Below, one piece after another: positions 18,394-25,854 of a stretch of DNA of 64,000 bases. The stretch's first letter is position 1. Every line of letters begins with the position of its first letter. The notes under the pieces are model-generated. The model ran no database searches, was not told the DNA's origin, and saw only the letters and a program-made list of their open reading frames with translations. A program made the translations under genes and the position numbers. Source of the DNA: Streptomyces sp. NBC_00663 (lineage in GTDB: Bacteria > Actinomycetota > Actinomycetes > Streptomycetales > Streptomycetaceae); contig NZ_CP109027.1 in assembly GCF_036226885.1 (NCBI RefSeq), positions 1,054,001 to 1,118,000 of the forward strand, given 5' to 3'.

Positions 18394-19425
18394 TCACACC
18401 CCGACCGTCTCCTCGACCTCTTCTTCCTGTTCCTCGGTCTCGCGGGCCGCCGGTGCGACCTCCTCGGGCGTCCTGCCCCGCTCGTGGGCCGCGGCGAGCG
18501 CGGTGATGGCGAGGCCGAGGAGCAGCCAGATCACCAGGGTCCAGATGGTGCGGGCCAGGCCGTCACCGCCGAAGTACAGGAGGCTGCGGGCGCCCTCCAC
18601 GAATCCGGCACCGTTCCAGAAGGCGTGCAGGGTGCCGAAGAAGCCGTTCTGGAGCTCGGGGCGGTACAGGCCGCCGGAGCTGGTGAAGTTGAGCATCACG
18701 AAGAGCACCATCATCGCGAGGGTGGTCCAGCGCTTGAGGAAGGTGTGCAGGCCCACGCCGATCAGCAGGATGCCCGCGGAGTAGAGCCATGCCATGCCCC
18801 ACAGACCGGCGAGGTCGTGGTGGGCGAGATGGAAGACGGGTCCGGCGAGCAGGGCGCCGATACCGCTGACGACCGCGGAGACACCGACCGCCAGCAGGGC
18901 GCGGACGCGCAGGGGCAGGGTCGCGCCCGCGGCACCGAGGGCGGCGACCGAGGCGTAGGAGCCGATGCTGAGCGCGATCAGCAGGAAGAACAGACCCTGT
19001 CCGGTGGGGTCGTCGTCGACGGGTGCGGCCACGTCGGTCACCGTCAGCGGGACGCCCTGCCCGGCGGCGACGGGCGTGAAGACCTTCTCGACGGCCAGCG
19101 CGTCCATGTCGGAGGCGGCACTGGCGACCACGAGCTCGGGCGTCCTGGCGCTCGGCACATAGGCGCCGGTTATCTCACGGGACTTGAGCAGGTCGACGGC
19201 CTCGGCGCGGCTGGTCACCGTACGGACGTCCAGGGCGTCGCCCGCCTTGTCCTTGACCGTCTGGGCGAAGACCTTCGCCTCGGGTCCGGAGCCGACGACG
19301 GCGACCGGCAGATGGTGGGGCTCCGGGGTCACGAACGCGCCCATGTACGCGAGCCCCATGCCGATACACATCAGCAGCGGGGTGACCAGATGGGTGAGTA
19401 CATGGCGCAGCGCAGGCGACCTCAT
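18394..19425 (-). CDS. ABC-2/YhgE-like multi-pass membrane protein
   Basis: 343 residues from ATG 19425 (GGAGG nine bases upstream). One N-terminal membrane helix (LVTPLLMCIGMGLAYMGAFV), an extracytoplasmic domain of about 130 residues (HHLPVAVVGSGPEAKVFAQTVKDKAG...), then five or six helices (FFLLIALSIGSYASVAALG, LLAVGVSAVVSGIGALLAGPV, WLYSAGILLIGVGLHTFL, TIWTLVIWLLLGLAITAL) and an acidic tail EETEEQEEEVEETV. This is the architecture of ABC-2-type/YhgE-Pip exporter subunits; no ATPase is adjacent. The divergent MarR gene and paired dyads in the shared promoter suggest a drug-inducible efflux or envelope-defence protein. Confidence 0.78.
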   Translation of the reverse strand: MRSPALRHVLTHLVTPLLMCIGMGLAYMGAFVTPEPHHLPVAVVGSGPEAKVFAQTVKDKAGDALDVRTVTSRAEAVDLLKSREITGAYVPSARTPELVVASAASDMDALAVEKVFTPVAAGQGVPLTVTDVAAPVDDDPTGQGLFFLLIALSIGSYASVAALGAAGATLPLRVRALLAVGVSAVVSGIGALLAGPVFHLAHHDLAGLWGMAWLYSAGILLIGVGLHTFLKRWTTLAMMVLFVMLNFTSSGGLYRPELQNGFFGTLHAFWNGAGFVEGARSLLYFGGDGLARTIWTLVIWLLLGLAITALAAAHERGRTPEEVAPAARETEEQEEEVEETVGV

Positions 19426-19449
19426 CGCGCAGGACCTCCGAGGGGCAAT

Positions 19450-19491
19450 AGTTGGCTTATACAACTCTCACTTCAAGTTGTACTATACAAC
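19450..19491. promoter_or_regulatory. Paired GTTG-N7-CAAC dyads, probable MarR operator
   Basis: Two inverted repeats, AGTTGGCTTATACAACT (19450-19466) and GTTGTACTATACAAC (19477-19491), share the pattern GTTG-N7-CAAC with centres 26 bases apart. Between them ACAACT-N9-AGTTGT (19461-19481) forms a third, overlapping dyad. They occupy the 99-base divergent promoter of the membrane protein and the MarR gene. Confidence 0.75.
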
Positions 19492-19524
19492 CAGAATCCG
19501 AAGAGGGTCCGGAGGAGGGTTTTC

Positions 19525-19959
19525 GTGGACGCCACCGAGGCCGTCGAGAGCATCCAGCGCGAGATGACGATCTTCGCTCGCCGCGCCCGGGCCTCGGCGG
19601 GGCGTATGCACCCCGAGCTGTCACTGGTCTCGTACACCCTGCTCGGGCATCTGGAGGAGCGCGACGGCTGCCGTGCGACCGACCTGGCCGCGCACTACGC
19701 CCTCGACAAGTCCACGGTCAGCCGCCAGGTGGCCGCCCTGGAGCGGACCGGGCTCGTCGAGCGGCGCGTCGATCCGGACGACCACCGGGTGCAGGTGCTC
19801 CATCTGACCGACGCCGGCCGGGAGATCCTCGCCCAGGTGACCGAGAGCCGCCGGGCCGCCTTCAAAGAGCGGCTCGTGGACTGGCCGGAGGAGGATCTCG
19901 CGCGGTTCGCCGGTTATCTCGTGCGGTACAACGCGTGGTCGAGCTCCATCGACGAATAG
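19525..19959 (+). CDS. MarR-family transcriptional regulator
   Basis: 144 residues from GTG 19525, chosen for the GGAGGAGG upstream; the longer reading starts within the operator. The winged helix is clear: GCRATDLAAHYALDKSTVSRQVAALERTGLVERRVDPDDHRVQVLHLTDAGREIL (about residues 52-106), including the DDHR wing of the family. It is divergent from the ABC-2-like membrane protein gene with GTTG-N7-CAAC dyads between them, so autorepression and repression of the exporter, relieved by a small ligand, is the standard expectation. Confidence 0.92.
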   Translation: MDATEAVESIQREMTIFARRARASAGRMHPELSLVSYTLLGHLEERDGCRATDLAAHYALDKSTVSRQVAALERTGLVERRVDPDDHRVQVLHLTDAGREILAQVTESRRAAFKERLVDWPEEDLARFAGYLVRYNAWSSSIDE

Positions 19960-19963
19960 CTCG

Positions 19964-20689
19964 CTACGGCACCGCCACCAGCCGTTCCGGGGCCCGTGCC
20001 GCGGCGAACGCGGTGGTGCGGCGCAGCCTGAAGCCGAGCGTTTCGTACAGCCGGATGGCGTGGGTGTTCTGGGCGCTGGTGTGCAGGAACGGGGTCTCGC
20101 CGCGCTCCCTGATGCCGTGCGCGACGGCGAGGATCAGCCGGGTCGCCAGGCCCTCGCCGCGGAAGGCGGGGTCGGTGCAGACCGCGCTGATCTCGGTCCA
20201 CCCCGGCGGGTGCAGCCGCTCCCCCGCCATGGCGATGAGGGCGCCCTCCCGTCGTATGCCCAGGTAGGTGCCCAGCTCGATGGTGCGGGGCAGGAAGGGG
20301 CCGGGCCGGGTGCGTTCGATCAGGTCGAGGATCTCGGGCACATCGGCGGGGCCGAGCCGGACGGCCTGCGGCTCGGGGGCGGCGGCGAGTCCGTCGTCCA
20401 CGAGCTGCACGCCCTCCATCCGGAACGTGACCTCCCAGCCCTGCGGCACCTCCCCGCGGAAGCCCGGCAGCGGCACCTCGGCCCCGGGCCCCGCGAGCGC
20501 CGCGAGGTCCGCCCAGTCGTCCGGCGCCGGGTCCTCCGGCAGGGCCAGCCACGGTGAGACGTCGACGGGGTAACGCAGGACGCGACCACGCCGTTCGGCG
20601 AAGTGGGCGTGGGGGCCGGTGAGGGAGGCGAGGGCGGGGTTGTCGAGGACGTGGGGCGCGCCCGCCCCCGCGATGCCCAGTCCGCTCAT
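19964..20689 (-). CDS. GNAT-family N-acetyltransferase (FR47-like)
   Basis: 241 residues. The C-terminal half carries the acetyl-CoA site: AVCTDPAFRGEGLATRLILAVAHGI (the R/Q-x-x-G-x-G/A motif A) and FLHTSAQNTHAIRLYETLGFRLRRTTAFA (motif B). The N-terminal half (DNPALASLTGPHAHFAERRGRVLRYPVDVSPWLALPEDP) is the FR47-type extension. Its ATG overlaps the stop of the quinone-oxidoreductase-like gene by 4 bases (ATGA), so the two are co-translated. The acyl acceptor is unknown. It is convergent with the MarR gene, with only 4 bases between stops. Confidence 0.87.
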   Translation of the reverse strand: MSGLGIAGAGAPHVLDNPALASLTGPHAHFAERRGRVLRYPVDVSPWLALPEDPAPDDWADLAALAGPGAEVPLPGFRGEVPQGWEVTFRMEGVQLVDDGLAAAPEPQAVRLGPADVPEILDLIERTRPGPFLPRTIELGTYLGIRREGALIAMAGERLHPPGWTEISAVCTDPAFRGEGLATRLILAVAHGIRERGETPFLHTSAQNTHAIRLYETLGFRLRRTTAFAAARAPERLVAVP

Positions 20690-21612
20690 CGAGCCACCTC
20701 GATCACGATCTTGCCGCGGGCGTGGCCTTCCTCGACGGTGCGCAGGGCCTCGCCGGCCTCGTCGAGGGGGAAGCGCCGGATGACGTGCGGGTCGAGGTCG
20801 CCGTTGACCACGAGGCGGGCCACCGCGTCGAGGACGGCGGCCGTGCGGGCCCGGGTCACGCGTGCGCCGCCGAGGTCCGCGACCACCTCGGGCGGTGCCC
20901 CGGCGGTGATCAGCTTCGTGCGGTCGGTGAGCAGCAGGGCGGCCTCGGTCAGCACCTCGCCGCCGACGAGGTCGTAGACCCCGTCGACACCGTCCGGTGC
21001 CGCCGCCGCGGCGCGCTCGGCCCAGCCCGGCCCGGAGGGGACGTGAACCGCTCCGAGCGACTCGACGAAGTCCTTCTTGCCCTCGCTCGCGAGCCCCACG
21101 ACCCGTACTCCGCCCGCCCGGGCGATCTGCACGGCCGCCGCACCGACCCCGCCGCCCGCACCGGTGACCAGCAGGGTCGCCCCGCTCGGCAGAGCGAGCT
21201 GGCGCACCCCGTCGTACGCGGTCGCGGCGGCGACGGGCAGGGTCGCGGCGTCGGCGAAGGAGAGCCCGGCGGGCTTGTGCGCGGTGAGCGCGGCCGGGAG
21301 CAGGGCGTACTCGGCGTAGCCGCCGGCCACCGTGTTGCCGAACACCTCGTCGCCCACACCGAAGCCTTCGACGTCCGCGCCGATCTCCTCGACGACGCCC
21401 GAGACCTCGCTGCCGAAGACGGCCGGGAACAGGTGCCCGTCGGAGTCCACGGGGCGGCGGTATCCGGTGCGGAGCTTCCAGTCGATGGGGTTCACGCCCG
21501 CGACCCGCACCGCGACCAGGATCTGACCGGGTCCGGGGACGGGCCGGTCGGCCTCGACGAGGGCCTCCGTCACCGGTCCTCCGTACCGCGTGAAGACGTA
21601 CGCCTTGGGCAT
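20686..21612 (-). CDS. MDR-family NADP-dependent quinone oxidoreductase-like protein
   Basis: 308 residues from ATG 21612, which has AAGGAG upstream; this is the first of a two-gene operon with the GNAT gene. MPKAYVFTRYGGPVTEALVEADRPVPGPGQILVAVRVAGVNPIDWKLRTGY is the GroES-like domain without structural zinc Cys residues. LLVTGAGGGVGAAAVQIARAGGVRVVGLASEGKKDFVESLGA is the Rossmann AxxGxxG motif with cofactor choice by Ser/Lys, typical of NADPH-using zeta-crystallin-type reductases. It probably reduces quinones or enones. Confidence 0.87.
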   Translation of the reverse strand: MPKAYVFTRYGGPVTEALVEADRPVPGPGQILVAVRVAGVNPIDWKLRTGYRRPVDSDGHLFPAVFGSEVSGVVEEIGADVEGFGVGDEVFGNTVAGGYAEYALLPAALTAHKPAGLSFADAATLPVAAATAYDGVRQLALPSGATLLVTGAGGGVGAAAVQIARAGGVRVVGLASEGKKDFVESLGAVHVPSGPGWAERAAAAAPDGVDGVYDLVGGEVLTEAALLLTDRTKLITAGAPPEVVADLGGARVTRARTAAVLDAVARLVVNGDLDPHVIRRFPLDEAGEALRTVEEGHARGKIVIEVAR

Positions 21613-21794
21613 GGCTCCCACTCTCCTTCGCTCGCGCCGGGCATCAGGCGGCAAGGAAGATCCGCGGACGGCTATTCCCGGGGCGGCGGAGAGTTCATAC
21701 GCGCTTAACGAATGCCGCCGTGTTCCTGCCGCCGCCCTGATCGGGGCCCCTGACCAGGGACGGAGCACAGGCGACGACAGCGTACGGTTGAACC

Positions 21795-22400
21795 ATGAAC
21801 GTCACCCGAGGCTTCGCCGGACGCCCCCGCGTCCACAACACCGGGCTGCCACCCGGTCAGTACGACGCGGGCGACGACTGGCCCGTGCTGTCCGCGGAGG
21901 TCACGCCGGAGCTGTCGCCGGCCGACTGGACCTTCCGCGTCGACGGGCTGGTCGAGGAACCCCGCACCTGGGACTGGGACGAGGCGCACGCGCTGCCCGG
22001 TTCGGTGTACGAGGGTGACATCCACTGTGTGACGAGCTGGTCGAAGTTCGGCGTGCGGTTCGGGGGCGTTTCCCTGGACGCGTTCCTCGATGTGGTGCGG
22101 CCCCATGGGTCCGCCACCCATGTCGTCGCCTACTCGCACACCGGGTACACCACGAACCTGCCGCTGGCGGACGTGACGGGCGGCAAGGCGTGGATCGCCT
22201 GGGAGTTCGACGGCAAGCCGCTGGCCGCCGAGCACGGCGGGCCGGCGCGGCTGCTGGTGCCGCATCTGTACTTCTGGAAGAGCGCCAAGTGGATCGCGGG
22301 GCTCAGGATCCTCGACCACGACGAGCCCGGGTTCTGGGAGCAGAACGGCTATCACGCGCGGGGCAACCCGTGGGAGGAGCAGCGGTACTCCGGTGACTGA
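21795..22400 (+). CDS. Cytoplasmic sulfite-oxidase-like molybdopterin enzyme
   Basis: 201 residues, a stand-alone oxidoreductase Mo-binding domain. WTFRVDGLVEEPRTWDWDEA leads to YEGDIHCVTSWSKFGVRFGGVSL, in which the Cys at about residue 78 is the molybdenum ligand of the sulfite oxidase superfamily. YTTNLPLADVTGGKAWIAWEFDGKPL and the C-terminal FWKSAKWIAGLRIL complete the fold. No Tat signal is present, unlike MsrP. The 8-base overlap with the flavin reductase-like gene downstream suggests that protein is its electron partner. Substrate unknown; such proteins may reduce oxidised metabolites or oxidise sulfite. Confidence 0.88.
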   Translation: MNVTRGFAGRPRVHNTGLPPGQYDAGDDWPVLSAEVTPELSPADWTFRVDGLVEEPRTWDWDEAHALPGSVYEGDIHCVTSWSKFGVRFGGVSLDAFLDVVRPHGSATHVVAYSHTGYTTNLPLADVTGGKAWIAWEFDGKPLAAEHGGPARLLVPHLYFWKSAKWIAGLRILDHDEPGFWEQNGYHARGNPWEEQRYSGD

Positions 22401-23211
22401 GACGGTGACCCAGACAGTGACTGAGACGGCGGTTGAGACGGTGACTGCGGCAGAGAGCCTCGGGGTCTTCACCCCGGCCACGCGGTTCGCCGTGCCCGGG
22501 CGTATCGCCGTGAGCAACCGGGCCGCCGCGCTGTGGCAGACCGCGACGCTCACCGAGATCCGCCGGGAGACCCCGCACGCGGCGACCTACCGGTTCGCGG
22601 TCCCCGCCTGGGCCGGTCATCTGCCGGGCCAGCACCTGATGCTGCGGCTGACCGCCGAGGATGGCTATGTGGCCCAGCGCCACTACTCGATCGCGTCCGC
22701 GCCCGACGACGCGGGGCACATCGAACTGACCCTGGACCATGTCGAGGGCGGGGAGGTGTCGGGCTGGTTCCACACGGTGGCCAGGCCCGGCGACCAGGTC
22801 GAGGTGCGCGGGCCGCTGAGCGGCTTCTTCGCCTGGCCCGGCGACCGGCCCGCGCTGCTGATCGGCGCCGGCTCCGGGGTCGTGCCGCTGATGTCGATGG
22901 TGCGGCACCACCGGGCGCGCGGGCTGACCGTCCCGCTGCGCCTGCTGGTGTCCGCGCGCAGCCCCGAGGAACTCATCTACGCGGGCGAGTTGGGCTCCGA
23001 GACGACGCCCGTGTTCACGCGGAGCGCGCCTGCGGGTGTGGCGGTGGGACGTATGGCCGCCGCACATGTGGCGCCGCTCCTGGCCGAGGCGCCCGAGGGT
23101 GGGTGGGAAGCCTATGTGTGCGGGTCCAACGCCTTCGCCGAGCACGCCTCGCGGCTGCTGGTCGAGGCCGGGCAGCCGGTGGACCGGATCCGGATCGAGC
23201 GCTTCGGCTGA
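22393..23211 (+). CDS. Ferredoxin-NADP-reductase-type FAD oxidoreductase
   Basis: 272 residues from GTG 22393, overlapping the molybdoenzyme gene. After an odd N-terminal repeat (TETVTQTVTETAVETVTAAES) the FAD domain shows QRHYSIASAPDD (the RxYS motif) and GGEVSGWFHTVARPGDQVEVRGPLSG; the NAD(P) domain has LLIGAGSGVVPLMSMVRHH and YVCGSNAFAEHASRLLVEAG. There is no fused 2Fe-2S domain. Operon position suggests it passes electrons between NAD(P)H and the sulfite-oxidase-like protein. The TVTxT repeat is encoded by near-identical 18-base units and is absent from typical relatives. Confidence 0.87.
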   Translation: MTETVTQTVTETAVETVTAAESLGVFTPATRFAVPGRIAVSNRAAALWQTATLTEIRRETPHAATYRFAVPAWAGHLPGQHLMLRLTAEDGYVAQRHYSIASAPDDAGHIELTLDHVEGGEVSGWFHTVARPGDQVEVRGPLSGFFAWPGDRPALLIGAGSGVVPLMSMVRHHRARGLTVPLRLLVSARSPEELIYAGELGSETTPVFTRSAPAGVAVGRMAAAHVAPLLAEAPEGGWEAYVCGSNAFAEHASRLLVEAGQPVDRIRIERFG

Positions 23212-23294
23212 CGCCTCCCCCGGCGGCCGTGCGGGGTGATGGCGCGAGGGTGGACAATGTCCTCCATACGGGGTATCGGACAACGATGTGGGCA

Positions 23295-23310
23295 CTCGCA
23301 CCGGTGCGAG
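23295..23310. promoter_or_regulatory. 16-bp perfect palindrome touching a ribosome binding site
   Basis: CTCGCACCGGTGCGAG at 23295-23310 runs directly into the Shine-Dalgarno sequence GAGGAGG (23308-23314) of the gene starting at 23320. In RNA the central bases allow only a tight hairpin; as DNA it is a good dimer-binding site. Confidence 0.5.
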
Positions 23311-23319
23311 GAGGTCGAC

Positions 23320-23907
23320 ATGCGAACCCGGGTCCGCGGCTGGCGCTGGCGGCACAATCCACTGCGGCGCCGGTCGGACGTCGTCGAGGCGTGGACGACA
23401 CTGGTCGTCGTCCTGCTGCTGCTCGTCGCCGCGCCCCTCGCCGGGGCGCTGACGGCTCGCTGGGCGCACAGCGAGGCACAGGCCGCCGCGGTGTCCCAGC
23501 GCGCCGCCAGTCACAGCGTGCGGGCCGAGGTCGTGGGCCGGATCCCGGACGAACTACCCACGGTGCAGGGCGGCCGGGCGCACTCCTTCCGTACGACGGT
23601 CTCCTGGACCGAGCCGGGCGAGGGGCGGCGGACGGCCACGGCCCGCGTCCCGGCCGGCTCGCACGACGGTGACGTCGTCACGGTCTGGTTCGACGCCCGG
23701 GGCCGCAACGTCCCCGAACCGCCGAACGCCGTCTCGATCTGGCAGCACACCGTCACCATGGGCATCTGCGCCACGGCCGGCACGGTCGGCGTGATCCTCC
23801 TCGGCCGCCTCGCCGTACGCCATGTGTCCACCCGTCACCGCCTCGCCGAGTGGGAGGCGGAGTGGGCCCGCACAGAACCGGAATGGACCCGCCGCCGCCC
23901 GGCGTGA
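23320..23907 (+). CDS. Rv1733c-like membrane protein
   Basis: 195 residues from ATG 23320 (GAGGAGG six bases upstream). Two membrane helices, VEAWTTLVVVLLLLVAAPLAGAL near residues 30-50 and TMGICATAGTVGVILLGRLAV near 147-167, flank an extracytoplasmic segment of about 95 residues (RAEVVGRIPDELPTVQGGRAHSFRTTVSWTEPG...). The N-terminal NPLRRRSDVVEAWTT and the topology match the actinobacterial family that includes mycobacterial Rv1733c, of unknown biochemical function. A run of 47-bp tandem repeats begins a few bases after the stop codon and appears to be derived from the 3' end of this gene. Confidence 0.8.
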   Translation: MRTRVRGWRWRHNPLRRRSDVVEAWTTLVVVLLLLVAAPLAGALTARWAHSEAQAAAVSQRAASHSVRAEVVGRIPDELPTVQGGRAHSFRTTVSWTEPGEGRRTATARVPAGSHDGDVVTVWFDARGRNVPEPPNAVSIWQHTVTMGICATAGTVGVILLGRLAVRHVSTRHRLAEWEAEWARTEPEWTRRRPA

Positions 23908-23912
23908 TCGTG

Positions 23913-24338
23913 CCCAGAGTGGACCCTTCGGCCGGCCTCCACCGTCTGGCGTGAGCGGCCCCAGAGCGAACCCTTCGGCCGAACTCCGCCGCCCAGCGTG
24001 AGCGGGCACAGAGTGGACCCTTCGGCCAGCCTCCGCCGTCTGGCGTGAGTGGCCCCAGAGCGAACCCTTCGGCCGAACTCCGCCGCCCGGCATGAGCGGG
24101 CACAGAGTGGACCCTTCGGCCAGCCTCCGCCGTCTGGCATGAGCGGCCCCAGAGCGAACCCTTCGGCCGAACTCCGCCGCCCGGCATGAGCGGGCACAGA
24201 GTGGACCCCTTGCCCAACCTCCGCCGCCCCGCCTCAGCCGACCCCGAGCAAACCCCTTGCCCAACCTCCGCCACCCCGCCTCAGCCGACCCCGAGCAAAC
24301 CCCTTGCCCGGTCGCCACCACCGCCCCGCCCGAGCCGA
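23913..24338. repeat. Array of about nine 47-bp tandem repeats, partly alternating in two types
   Basis: Units start at 23913, 23960, 24007, 24054, 24101, 24148, 24195, 24242 and 24289. Odd units 1, 3, 5 carry AGAGTGGACCCTTCGGCC; even units 2, 4, 6 carry AGAGCGAACCCTTCGGCCGAA; units 4 and 6 are identical. Units 7-9 are a diverged third type (ACCCCTTGCCCAACCTCCGCC). Because 47 is not a multiple of three, all three minus-strand frames stay open and look alike. The array fills the gap to the convergent amidohydrolase gene. Not a CRISPR: there are no unique spacers. Confidence 0.9.
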
Positions 24339-24372
24339 CCCCCTGGTCGGCCTCCGCCGCCCCCGGCTGTTC

Positions 24373-25752
24373 CTACCCCACCCCCTGCATCCGCCGCGCC
24401 ACCCGCCCGTGGTCCCGTAGTGCGTCCCGCAGGGCCGGGAGTGCCGGTTCGGCGCGGTCGACCAGCACCCGCCCGCCGACCACCGTCGTCCACGCCCGTG
24501 CCGGGCCGCAGCGCAGCCACGCCTCCACCGGATCGGTCAACGCGCCCGCGAGGGCGATCTCGTGGAGGTCCCAGACGACGAGGTCGGCGCAGGCGCCGGG
24601 GCGGAGGTGGCCGATCTCGTCGGCGCGGCCCAGGCAGCGGGCCGAGCCTCGGGTGGCCATGTCGAGGGCGTCGCGTGCGGTCATGGCACCGGGGCCGCCG
24701 CGGTAGCGGCCCAGCAGCAGGGCGTTCCGGGTCTCCATCCAGAGGGAGGCGTGGTCGGTGGAGGCGGAGCCGTCGCAGCCGATGCCGACGGGCAGCCCGA
24801 GTTCGCGCATCTCGCTCACCCGGGCCGTGCCGCCGCCGATCAGCATGTTGGAGCTGGGGCAGTGCGCCACACCGACGCCCGCGTCCGCGAGGCGGCGCAG
24901 CTCGGCGTCGTTCGGGTAGATGCAGTGGGCCACCCAGGTGCGGTCGCTCATCCAGCCGCAGTCCTCGAAGTACTCGACGGGCCGGCAGCCGTACGTCTCC
25001 AGGCAGTACGTGTCCTCGTCGTGGTCCTCGGCGAGGTGGGTGTGGAGGCGGACGTCGTACCGCTCGGCGAGTTCCGCGGTAGCCGTCATGACCTCCTTGG
25101 TCACCGAGAACGGCGAGCAGGGCGCGAGCCCGACCCGGATCAGCGCGCCCGGTCCGGGGTCGTGGTGAGCCTTGATCAGGCGCTCACTGTCGGCCAGCAC
25201 CTCGTCCATCGACTGCGTGACGCTCCTCGGCGGCAGTCCCCCGTCCTCCACCGACCGTGTCATCGACCCGCGGGTCGCGTGGAAGCGGAAGCCGATGTCC
25301 CGGGCGGCCCGGATCTCGGCGTCGACCAGGCGCGGGCGCGGGTGGACGTAGAGGTGGTCGGAGGATGTGGTGCAGCCGCCCATGAGGAGTTCGGCCATAC
25401 CGACGTACGCCGACACGTACGCGGCCTCCTCGTCGAGGCCGGCCCACAGCGGGTACAGCGTGGTCAGCCAGTCGAAGAGCGAGCCGTTGACCGCGGGGGC
25501 GTAGGAGCGGGTGAGGTTCTGGTAGATGTGGTGGTGGGTGTTGACCAGGCCCGGTGTGACCAGCCGTCCGGACGCGGAGACGGTGGTGGCGGCCTCGGGT
25601 TCGCTTCCCGCCGTTCCGACTCCGGTGACCCGACCACCTGTTATGGCCACCCAGCCGCCCGGGATCTCCCGCTCTCCGTCCACGACGAGCAGATCGGCGT
25701 CCCTGACCAGCAGTTCGGCATTCCGAACAGGCACTTCGGAGGCAGCTGACAT
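24373..25752 (-). CDS. 8-oxoguanine deaminase / chlorohydrolase-family amidohydrolase
   Basis: 459 residues, a metal-dependent amidohydrolase of the TrzN/ATZ-like branch. LVTPGLVNTHHHIYQNLTRSYAP contains the HxH metal ligands and the N-L-T-R segment typical of 8-oxoguanine deaminases; HTHLAEDHDED, VAHCIYPND and GIGCDGSASTDHASLW supply the remaining His and Asp. The expected reaction is 8-oxoguanine plus water to urate plus ammonia, linking damaged purine scavenging to purine catabolism; isocytosine or triazine substrates are known in relatives. The gene faces the 47-bp repeat array. No purine-catabolic neighbours are present. Confidence 0.85.
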   Translation of the reverse strand: MSAASEVPVRNAELLVRDADLLVVDGEREIPGGWVAITGGRVTGVGTAGSEPEAATTVSASGRLVTPGLVNTHHHIYQNLTRSYAPAVNGSLFDWLTTLYPLWAGLDEEAAYVSAYVGMAELLMGGCTTSSDHLYVHPRPRLVDAEIRAARDIGFRFHATRGSMTRSVEDGGLPPRSVTQSMDEVLADSERLIKAHHDPGPGALIRVGLAPCSPFSVTKEVMTATAELAERYDVRLHTHLAEDHDEDTYCLETYGCRPVEYFEDCGWMSDRTWVAHCIYPNDAELRRLADAGVGVAHCPSSNMLIGGGTARVSEMRELGLPVGIGCDGSASTDHASLWMETRNALLLGRYRGGPGAMTARDALDMATRGSARCLGRADEIGHLRPGACADLVVWDLHEIALAGALTDPVEAWLRCGPARAWTTVVGGRVLVDRAEPALPALRDALRDHGRVARRMQGVG

Positions 25753-25854
25753 GGCGCCATCGTAGGCCGGTCACCGGGCAAAGGCCTGGCGATTCATCGG
25801 ACCACCCACGTACGGTGTGATCATCCGCACTCCTCATCACAAAGGCGGTCCTAC

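Noticed and set aside
23554..24321. Minus-strand repeat proteins encoded by the 47-bp array
   Set aside because: All three frames are open because the 47-bp period rotates the frame; none has a ribosome site or domain, so coding is not supported.
23913..24338. CRISPR array
   Set aside because: Units are contiguous with no unique spacers and no cas genes are nearby.
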